Shown piece by piece: positions 1-7,097 of a stretch of DNA of 7,097 nt. Every line of letters starts with the position of its first letter. The first letter of the stretch is position 1. Below the pieces are notes generated by a model. It saw only the letters and a program-made list of their open reading frames with translations. It made no database searches and was not told the origin of the DNA. The DNA is taken from NCBI GenBank assembly GCA_029287755.1, contig JARFQM010000087.1, forward strand, positions 1 to 7,097, written 5' to 3'. The stretch is from Desulfofustis sp. Its GTDB lineage: Bacteria; Desulfobacterota; Desulfobulbia; Desulfobulbales; Desulfocapsaceae. The position numbers and the translations under genes are program-made.

Positions 1-604
1 GCTCAACGTTGTGCAGGAGAGAAGCGTCCAGCGGCTCGGCTCAACCAGATCTATTTCCTGCGATGTGAGGCTGGTGGCGGCCACCAACAAGGATCTCGAA
101 GATGCCGTCTCCAGCGGCTCTTTCCGCGAGGATCTCTACGACCGCCTGAACGTGTTTCCCATTTACATGCCGCCGCTGCGAAAACGCCGAACCGATATTC
201 TTCTTCTGGCCGAATTCTTTTTGGAAAAATTTGCCCGGGAAAACAAAAAACAGATCAACCGCATTTCCACCTCGGCCATCGATCTGCTCATTCAGTATCA
301 CTGGCCCGGCAACGTACGGGAACTGCAGAACTGCATCGAGCGTGCAGTGCTGATCTGCGACGGTGACGCCATCAAGGGCATTCACCTGCCCCCGACACTG
401 CAGGCCTCGGAGAGTTCTTCCAGCAGCAAACCGCTGTCGTTTTCTACCGCTGTGGAAAATTTCGAAAAAGAACTTATTATTGACGCACTGAAAAAAAACA
501 ACGGCAACCAGACGAAAACAGCCGGTTACCTCGATACCAGTCTACGCATCATCAACTACAAAATACACCAGTACGGCATCGATCCCAAAAAATACAAGAT
601 CTGA
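1..604 (+). CDS. Sigma-54-dependent transcriptional activator (NtrC/NifA class), C-terminal part, 5' end outside window
   Basis: The reading frame is open from base 2 to the TGA at 602-604, so about 200 C-terminal residues are visible and the start lies upstream. The visible part begins late in the AAA+ ATPase domain: LVAATNKDLE (71-100) is the segment around sensor I, FREDLYDRLNVFP follows, and WPGNVREL (302-325) is the sensor II region. A serine-rich linker (five Ser in a row near 412-430) leads to a Fis-type helix-turn-helix (about 479-580) ending in YGIDPKKYKI. Proteins of this family remodel RNA polymerase-sigma54 at -24/-12 promoters using ATP. The Walker motifs, the sigma-54 contact loop (GAFTGA) and any sensory or receiver domain would lie upstream, so the signal sensed cannot be told. 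The C-terminal style resembles NifA/FhlA-like activators, but this is too little for a symbol. The GTG at 11 is internal, not the start. queH follows after only 4 bases. Confidence 0.93.
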   Translation, partial: LNVVQERSVQRLGSTRSISCDVRLVAATNKDLEDAVSSGSFREDLYDRLNVFPIYMPPLRKRRTDILLLAEFFLEKFARENKKQINRISTSAIDLLIQYHWPGNVRELQNCIERAVLICDGDAIKGIHLPPTLQASESSSSSKPLSFSTAVENFEKELIIDALKKNNGNQTKTAGYLDTSLRIINYKIHQYGIDPKKYKI

Positions 605-608
605 AAAG

Positions 609-1211
609 ATGTCAATTCTGCTCCATGTCTGTTGCGGCCCTTGCCTCGTTTACCCGGCGAGGGTGCTGGAAGGGGAGGGTACCGATTTTACCTGTTACTT
701 CTTCAACCCCAATATCCACCCCTACCGTGAGTTTAAAAAGCGGCTTACCTCCTTTATAGATCTGGCCGACTCGCGCAACTACAACTACATCATAGACAGA
801 GACTACGGCCTGAAGATGTTTCTGCGCCAGGTGGTGTTCAACGAGGAGCAACGCTGCAAATTCTGTTATCAGATGAGACTCGGAAATGCGGCAACACTGG
901 CGGTCGAAAAGGGTTTCAGCGGATTTTCCAGCACGCTGCTCTACTCCACCTATCAGAATCACTCATTGATTAAAAAACAAGCCGCCAGGGCAGCGGAACT
1001 CCACTCGATCCATTTTGTCTACCAAGACTTCAGGGTCGGATGGCAGCAGGGAATCGATGAATCCAAAGCCTGCAATCTCTACCGGCAGAGCTATTGCGGA
1101 TGTCTGTTCAGCGAGCAGGAAAGATACGACAACCGATTGAAAAAACAATTAAAAAGGAAACTGAAAAGCGATGTTCAACCTCCTCGTTCTGGCCACGACC
1201 AATCAAAATAA
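609..1211 (+). CDS. queH: Epoxyqueuosine reductase QueH (DUF208 family)
   Basis: The 200-residue protein matches the QueH family, which reduces epoxyqueuosine to queuosine at position 34 of tRNAs for Tyr, His, Asn and Asp, using an iron-sulfur centre. It is the non-homologous alternative to cobalamin-dependent QueG. The sequence shows the family signature in order: HVCCGPC (residues 6-12), FFNPNIHPYREF (31-42), CKFCYQMRL (83-91), and YCGC (162-165) after a conserved YRQS. The Cys pairs (8/9, 83/86, 163/165) are the expected metal ligands. No membrane segment is seen, so it should be cytoplasmic. The ATG at 609 places the CCGPC motif at the usual distance from the N-terminus. The start has only a weak A-rich upstream sequence and lies 4 bases after the activator's stop, suggesting translational coupling. 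The last 14 residues (basic, then polar) run into rdgB and look like a non-conserved tail. Confidence 0.93.
   Translation: MSILLHVCCGPCLVYPARVLEGEGTDFTCYFFNPNIHPYREFKKRLTSFIDLADSRNYNYIIDRDYGLKMFLRQVVFNEEQRCKFCYQMRLGNAATLAVEKGFSGFSSTLLYSTYQNHSLIKKQAARAAELHSIHFVYQDFRVGWQQGIDESKACNLYRQSYCGCLFSEQERYDNRLKKQLKRKLKSDVQPPRSGHDQSK
1154..1159 (+). promoter_or_regulatory. Probable ribosome binding site of rdgB, inside queH
   Basis: The purine run AAGGAA lies 11 bases before the ATG at 1171 and inside the 3' end of queH. It supports ATG 1171 as the rdgB start despite the 41-base overlap with queH. The surrounding A-rich codons encode the Lys/Arg-rich end of QueH, so coding and initiation signals share these bases. 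Confidence 0.5.
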
Positions 1212-1842
1212 AGTCAGAGAATTCAAGGCGTTCGTATCTAAATTTCCGGTGGAAGTGAAAAGTCTCAGTGATTTCGGACCATTGCCGGAAGTCATCGAGG
1301 ATGGTTCCACGTTTGACGAGAACGCCTATAAGAAAGCTTTACACTACGCAAAGGTGTTAGGTATTCCGGCCATTGCCGATGATTCGGGTCTGGTTGTTGA
1401 AGCGTTGTCCGGGGCCCCCGGGGTGCGCTCGGCCCGTTTCGCCGGAGACGATGCCAGCGATCAGGACAACTGCCGTAAACTTCTTGCCGACCTGGAAGGG
1501 GAGACAAACCGCCAGGCCTCCTTTGTCTGTGTACTTTCCATTGCGGTGCCTTCCGGGCCCGCTTTAACCTATGAAGCCTCCTGTGAGGGCACGATTCTTG
1601 ATGCCCCCCGCGGCAGCAACGGCTTCGGCTACGACCCACTGTTCTATTACGAGCCTTATGGCAAGACCTTTGCCGAAATCAGCATGGAAGAGAAAAACAA
1701 GGTGAGCCACCGCGGCAAAGTTCTCAAGGAACTGAGTGACGAGTTCGATAAGGTCCTGAAGTGGCTGGACCAGAGAACACTGGAAGAAATGCCCGAGCAG
1801 CCGGACCACAGCAAATATGAAGAAAACGACTGGTCCCGTTAA
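1171..1842 (+). CDS. rdgB: XTP/dITP pyrophosphatase, RdgB/HAM1 family
   Basis: This 223-residue protein belongs to the RdgB/Ham1 (ITPase) family, which hydrolyses non-canonical purine nucleotides (ITP, dITP, XTP) to the monophosphate plus pyrophosphate and so keeps deaminated bases out of DNA and RNA. Visible family motifs are the N-terminal nucleotide loop LATTNQNKVREF (residues 7-18), FDENAYKKA (48-56), ADDSGLVVEAL (69-79, acidic metal/catalytic site), GAPGVRSARF (81-90), GSNGFGYDPLF (148-158) and KNKVSHR (175-181). The family loop usually reads TGN; here it is TTN. Length is a little over the usual 200 residues because of an acidic, hydrophilic tail after about residue 203. ATG 1171 puts the first beta strand at the normal N-terminus. 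The gene overlaps queH by 41 bases, and its TAA abuts the stop of convergent gpsA with no spacer. Confidence 0.95.
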   Translation: MFNLLVLATTNQNKVREFKAFVSKFPVEVKSLSDFGPLPEVIEDGSTFDENAYKKALHYAKVLGIPAIADDSGLVVEALSGAPGVRSARFAGDDASDQDNCRKLLADLEGETNRQASFVCVLSIAVPSGPALTYEASCEGTILDAPRGSNGFGYDPLFYYEPYGKTFAEISMEEKNKVSHRGKVLKELSDEFDKVLKWLDQRTLEEMPEQPDHSKYEENDWSR

Positions 1843-1861
1843 TCAGTCGTTTTCCGGTTTT
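1822..1861. terminator. Putative bidirectional intrinsic terminator spanning the rdgB and gpsA stop codons
   Basis: The arms GAAAACGACTG (1822-1832) and CAGTCGTTTTC (1844-1854) are perfect reverse complements, separated by an 11-base loop holding the rdgB stop. On the + strand the 3' arm contains TTTT, and a second TTTT follows at 1858-1861. On the - strand the 3' arm likewise ends in GTTTTC followed by TTCATATTT. An A-tract/T-tract stem of this kind is typical of bidirectional terminators between convergent genes. The stem core is only moderately GC-rich (CGACTG) and the T-tracts are short and interrupted, so efficiency is uncertain. No other terminator candidate exists because there is no intergenic DNA here. 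Confidence 0.62.
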
Positions 1862-2859
1862 AGATCCCTGCTCAGAAGGTCCTTGACCGCTGTGCTGCAG
1901 GCTTTGCCCCGGTAGAGCACCTCATACACCTGTTCGAGGATCGGCATATCCGCCCCGAGCTTATTGACCAGATCGTAGACCGAGTGGGTCGTTTTGATAC
2001 CCTCGGCCACCATATTCATGGAATCGAGAATGGCATCCAACGAGGTACCTCTGCCAAGCTCCACCCCCACATGCCGGTTTCTACTCAATGCCCCCGTGCA
2101 GGTCAGCACCAGGTCTCCGAGACCGCTTAGCCCGAAAAAAGTCTCCTGCCTGGCACCCAGCATCACTCCGAGACGGGTCATTTCGGCGAGCCCTCTGGTG
2201 ATCAGGGCGGCCCGGGCGTTGGTTCCAAACTCCAGCCCGTCGCAAATTCCCGCCGCGATGGCGATGATATTTTTCAGCGCCGCGCTTATTTCCAAACCGA
2301 CGATATCGGAGCTTGTATAAACCCGGAAATAATCGGTGGAAAACAAATTCTGCAGGAACTGGGCCGTGTCCTCTTGTGCACAGCCAATGGTAATTGCCGT
2401 GGGAACCTTTTGAGCCACTTCCTTCGCAAAGGAGGGCCCGGAAAGTACCGCAAGCGGGGGAGGGGAGGCGTCAATCGCGCTGAGACAATCTTGCATGACC
2501 TGGGTCATGGTGTGCAAACTCTGGTTCTCGATGCCTTTGGTTGCCGAAACGAAAATGGTTCTTGGGGGAGCCACCGCTATGACCTGGGAGAACACGCGTC
2601 GGTAGGCATGGGAGGGAACAACCATGCAGATCACCTCGGCATCGGCAACCGCTTCCGCCAGCGATTCAGTCGGCTGAAGCGCGGGCGGAAAAGAAAAACC
2701 GGGCAGATATGCCCGGTTTTCGCGTTCCTGTTTCAACACACTCACATGCTCGGGCCGGTGACCCCAGAGGCGGACGCCGACACCTTTCTCGGCCAGCAGA
2801 AGAGCCAGGGCCGTTCCCCATGACCCGGCACCGATTACCGCGGCGCGCTGATTATTCAT
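1843..2859 (-). CDS. gpsA: Glycerol-3-phosphate dehydrogenase [NAD(P)+]
   Basis: This 338-residue protein reduces dihydroxyacetone phosphate to sn-glycerol 3-phosphate, the backbone for phospholipid synthesis, using NAD(P)H in the cytoplasm. The N-terminal Rossmann loop is [12 protein letters not shown] (residues 8-19). Family motifs follow: VPSHAYR (81-87), SATKGIE (105-111), [10 protein letters not shown] (139-148), SAALKN (192-197, with the likely catalytic Lys196), GLSGLGDL (243-250), SRNR (259-262) and VAEGIKT (284-290). Length is normal for the family. I chose the ATG at 2859 because it puts the Rossmann strand five residues in; an in-frame TTG at 2898 would add 13 mostly basic and polar residues that the family lacks. 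The start lies inside gyrA: the eight bases ATGAATAA contain both the gpsA start and the gyrA stop, which implies translational coupling. Its own stop abuts that of rdgB. Confidence 0.96.
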   Translation of the reverse strand: MNNQRAAVIGAGSWGTALALLLAEKGVGVRLWGHRPEHVSVLKQERENRAYLPGFSFPPALQPTESLAEAVADAEVICMVVPSHAYRRVFSQVIAVAPPRTIFVSATKGIENQSLHTMTQVMQDCLSAIDASPPPLAVLSGPSFAKEVAQKVPTAITIGCAQEDTAQFLQNLFSTDYFRVYTSSDIVGLEISAALKNIIAIAAGICDGLEFGTNARAALITRGLAEMTRLGVMLGARQETFFGLSGLGDLVLTCTGALSRNRHVGVELGRGTSLDAILDSMNMVAEGIKTTHSVYDLVNKLGADMPILEQVYEVLYRGKACSTAVKDLLSRDLKPEND

Positions 2860-5350
2860 CTGTCGTCTCGTCGATCTCCTGCTCTTCGTCAGGATCAATC
2901 TCGACCACGTCCATGCCGACCACCTTCTCGTCCTGCTCGAGATTGATCAGCCTTACTCCCTGGGTGGTGCGCCCGATGACCCGAACCGTGTCGAGCGGCA
3001 TGCGGATCATCTTGCCGCTGTCGGCAATGAGAATCACCTCGTGGTTGTCGTCGACGACCTGGGCGCCGATCACGTCGCCGTTGCGCTCACTTTTCTTAAT
3101 GGCCATGATGCCGGTGCCGCCTCGGTGCTGTATCCGGTAGTCCTCCGCCTGGCTGCGTTTTCCATAACCGTTGGCGGTCACCGTGAGTACGGTTTTAATG
3201 CTGTCTTCCCGGAGCACATTGGCGCCGACCACGAAATCGTCGCCTCTTAACCTGATACCCCTGACGCCGGCTGCGATTCTGCCCATGGTTCTGACATCGG
3301 ACTCGTGGAACCTGATCGACATGCCGTCCCGGGAGATCATGAACACCGTGTCGTTGCCGCGCAGCATATGGGCGGTGATAATTTCATCACCCTCATTGAT
3401 GGTCAAGGCCCGTTTACCTTTGCGCAGCGGCCGGTTGAACTCCTTGAGACTGGTCTTCTTCACCCGTCCATATTTGGTAACCATCATGATCGTTTTGGTG
3501 TCGTGTTCGTCTTCAAAGTTGGAGACCGGCAAGATGGCCGCCACTTTTTCACCCTCGGTCAATTCGAGCAGATTGACAATCGCTTTTCCGCGCGCCGCTC
3601 TGCCCACCAAGGGCAGTTGATAGACCTTACGCCAGAATACCTTGCCGTAGTTAGTGAAGAACAAGAAGGTATCGAGGGTCGAGGCCACATAGAGGTTGGA
3701 GACAAAATCCTCCTCTATATTGGTGACCCCCCTCACTCCTTTTCCGCCGCGGTGCTGAGAACGATACAGACTGACCGGGTTTCTCTTGATATAGCCGGTG
3801 TGCGTCACGGTGACCGCCATGTCCTCAGGGGCTATCAGATCTTCGGGCAGTATTTCGTCGGTTGCATCGATGATCTCGGTCCTGCGCTCGTCGCCGTAGG
3901 TCTCCTTGATTTCGACAAACTCCTCCTTGATGATGTTCATCACCAGTTGCTCATCGTTGAGGATGGCATTGAGTTCGTCGATCAGGGCCAGGACCTCTTC
4001 GTAGTCACGGGCGATTTTTTCCCTCTCCAGACCGGTCAGCCGCTGCAGCCGCATATCGAGGACGGTCTGGGCTTGAATGGCCGAGAGCTCATATTTTTCC
4101 ATGAGCTGCTCTTTGGCTTCCGGGGGGGTCCTGGCCGCCTTGATAAGTTCCACCACCTCGTCGAGGTTGTTGATGGCGATGGAAAGACCTTCGAGAATAT
4201 GAGCTTTTTCTTCAGCCTTTCTGAGCTCGTAAGCGGTGCGCCGATAGACAACCACTTTGCGGTGCTGGATGAAATGCTCGAGAATCTGTTTGAGGTTGAG
4301 AACTTCCGGTTTATTGTTGACGATGGCCAGGAAAATGATCCCAAAGGACTTCTGCATCGGGGTCATTTTGTAAAGCTGGTTGATCACCACTTCGGCCATT
4401 TCATCTTTTTTCAACTCCATGACGATGCGCAGACCACGGCGGTCAGACTCGTCGCGAATTTCAGCAATAGCGGTGATCTTCTTGTCTTTTATCAACTGGG
4501 CGATGCGTTCAACCAGCATGGCCTTATTCTGCTGATAAGGGATTTCCTCGACGATGATCGACTCTTTTCTGCCGTCTTTGGATTTTTCGATGCTGGTTTT
4601 CGCCCGCATCAGCACCACGCCGCGGCCCGTTTCGTAGGCCTCTCTGATACCCGCCCGCCCGCAGATCAATCCGCCGGTGGGAAAATCCGGTCCCTGGATA
4701 ACCGAGAAGAGCTGGTGAACGGTCATATTGGGATCGTCGATCAGACCGATCAAGCCATCGATCACCTCACCCAGGTTGTGCGGCGGTATATTCGTCGCCA
4801 TACCGACGGCAATACCCGAGGAGCCGTTGACCAGGAGATTGGGCACCCGGCTTGGCATTACCGAGGGTTCGGTCTGGGAGTTGTCATAGTTGGGTACGAA
4901 ATTGACCGTCTCCTTCTCGAGGTCGGCGACGATCTCCCGGTCGATACGAGTCATCCTGGCCTCGGTGTACCGCATGGCCGCCGGTGCGTCGCCGTCCATG
5001 GAGCCGAAGTTGCCCTGGCCGTCGACCAGCGGGTAGCGCATCGAAAACCCCTGGGCCATGCGCACCAGCGTGTCGTAGGCGGCCGAGTCTCCGTGGGGGT
5101 GATATTTACCGATAACGTCACCAACGATCCTGGCCGACTTGACGTAGGGCCGGTTGTAAAACACACCTAGCTCTCTCATCGCATAGAGCACCCGCCGGTG
5201 CACCGGCTTGAGGCCGTCGCGCACATCCGGCAAGGCCCGGCCGACGATGACCGACATGGCATAGTCGAGATAGGATTTTTTTAGCTCTTTTTCAACGGAT
5301 ACAGAAGGGGAGTTCTCTTCTGGTACACCGGTTTCCGTGATTGTTGTCAT
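2852..5350 (-). CDS. gyrA: DNA gyrase subunit A
   Basis: This 832-residue protein is the breakage-reunion subunit of the A2B2 gyrase that introduces negative supercoils. The winged-helix/tower part begins with [30 protein letters not shown]. The quinolone-resistance region [17 protein letters not shown] has Ser89 and Asp93 (equivalent to E. coli Ser83 and Asp87), the susceptible-type residues. The catalytic tyrosine is Tyr128 in AMRYTEARM (E. coli Tyr122). The C-terminal beta-pinwheel starts near residue 505. Its GyrA box is QHRGGKG (532-538), a near match to the QRRGGKG consensus and diagnostic of gyrase rather than topoisomerase IV. A similar QHRGGTG occurs in a later blade (741-747). The protein ends in an acidic tail rich in Asp/Glu. 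The N-terminus is a short variable stretch before the conserved core. The gene follows gyrB after 18 bases with only a weak AAAAGA before the ATG, and overlaps gpsA by 8 bases at its end. Confidence 0.98.
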   Translation of the reverse strand: MTTITETGVPEENSPSVSVEKELKKSYLDYAMSVIVGRALPDVRDGLKPVHRRVLYAMRELGVFYNRPYVKSARIVGDVIGKYHPHGDSAAYDTLVRMAQGFSMRYPLVDGQGNFGSMDGDAPAAMRYTEARMTRIDREIVADLEKETVNFVPNYDNSQTEPSVMPSRVPNLLVNGSSGIAVGMATNIPPHNLGEVIDGLIGLIDDPNMTVHQLFSVIQGPDFPTGGLICGRAGIREAYETGRGVVLMRAKTSIEKSKDGRKESIIVEEIPYQQNKAMLVERIAQLIKDKKITAIAEIRDESDRRGLRIVMELKKDEMAEVVINQLYKMTPMQKSFGIIFLAIVNNKPEVLNLKQILEHFIQHRKVVVYRRTAYELRKAEEKAHILEGLSIAINNLDEVVELIKAARTPPEAKEQLMEKYELSAIQAQTVLDMRLQRLTGLEREKIARDYEEVLALIDELNAILNDEQLVMNIIKEEFVEIKETYGDERRTEIIDATDEILPEDLIAPEDMAVTVTHTGYIKRNPVSLYRSQHRGGKGVRGVTNIEEDFVSNLYVASTLDTFLFFTNYGKVFWRKVYQLPLVGRAARGKAIVNLLELTEGEKVAAILPVSNFEDEHDTKTIMMVTKYGRVKKTSLKEFNRPLRKGKRALTINEGDEIITAHMLRGNDTVFMISRDGMSIRFHESDVRTMGRIAAGVRGIRLRGDDFVVGANVLREDSIKTVLTVTANGYGKRSQAEDYRIQHRGGTGIMAIKKSERNGDVIGAQVVDDNHEVILIADSGKMIRMPLDTVRVIGRTTQGVRLINLEQDEKVVGMDVVEIDPDEEQEIDETTDE
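2876..2880 (-). promoter_or_regulatory. Possible ribosome binding site of gpsA inside the gyrA acidic tail
   Basis: On the - strand AGGAG lies 16 bases before the gpsA ATG, inside gyrA codons for the Gln-Glu-Ile stretch of its acidic tail. The spacing is longer than optimal and a weaker GAG lies 7 bases from the ATG. Initiation may therefore depend mainly on ribosomes finishing gyrA. This is a tentative call. Confidence 0.3.
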
Positions 5351-5368
5351 GATCTTTTATAGGCTCGT

Positions 5369-7097
<1,729 letters not shown>

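Noticed and set aside
41..385. A 114-codon open frame antisense to the sigma-54 activator
   Set aside because: It is opposite the conserved AAA+ coding region and its product resembles nothing recognisable; the activator frame has clear motifs.
1292..1639. A 115-codon Arg/Pro-rich open frame antisense to rdgB
   Set aside because: The Arg/Pro/His-rich composition is typical of an out-of-frame GC-rich reading; rdgB has all its family motifs here.
1843..2898. gpsA starting at the in-frame TTG at 2898
   Set aside because: It would add [13 protein letters not shown], a basic stretch not found in GpsA and read from gyrA acidic-tail codons; the ATG at 2859 gives the standard N-terminus.
4570..5110. 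Quinolone-resistance substitution in GyrA
   Set aside because: Ser89 and Asp93, equivalent to E. coli Ser83 and Asp87, are the susceptible-type residues; no resistance change is visible.
3305..5170. A 621-codon open frame on the + strand, antisense to gyrA
   Set aside because: Its translation is rich in His, Asp, Val and Gly with no recognisable domain, as expected from the antisense of a well-coded GC-biased gene. gyrA on the other strand is complete and conserved throughout.
5351..5368. A regulatory element or promoter between gyrB and gyrA
   Set aside because: The gap is 18 bases with no -35/-10 pair or repeat; it holds at most a weak ribosome binding site.

Overview
The window is a compact, almost fully coding stretch of a bacterial chromosome with six protein genes in two converging groups. 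It shows no RNA gene, mobile element, CRISPR array or phage-like region. The gene types suggest a Gram-negative bacterium: GyrB carries the long insert in its C-terminal half that is typical of Proteobacteria-type gyrases, and there is a sigma-54 activator. The gyrB-gyrA-gpsA order, the use of QueH and the style of the activator's C-terminus fit a deltaproteobacterial (Desulfobacterota/Desulfuromonadota-like) lineage. That placement is a tentative inference from remembered family patterns, not a search result.

Left part, + strand (1-1842): the 3' end of a sigma-54-dependent activator gene (AAA+ C-terminal part plus Fis-type helix-turn-helix), then queH (epoxyqueuosine reductase, last step of queuosine tRNA modification) after a 4-base gap, then rdgB (XTP/dITP pyrophosphatase), which overlaps the end of queH by 41 bases. 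The spacing indicates one transcript.

Right part, - strand (7097-1843): the 3' three quarters of gyrB, then gyrA after 18 bases, then gpsA (glycerol-3-phosphate dehydrogenase), whose start overlaps the gyrA stop by 8 bases. This looks like a gyrB-gyrA-gpsA operon linking DNA gyrase to the entry step of phospholipid synthesis.

The two groups meet tail to tail with no spacer: the rdgB TAA (1840-1842) directly abuts the gpsA stop (1843-1845 on the complement). A perfect 11-bp inverted repeat (1822-1832 / 1844-1854) spans both stop codons and looks like a bidirectional intrinsic terminator built from coding sequence. Both genes read its arms in the same register, so both proteins carry Glu-Asn-Asp at or near the C-terminus. 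This is the most unusual structure here. I found no convincing evidence of a previously undescribed biological system; the rest is recognisable housekeeping content.
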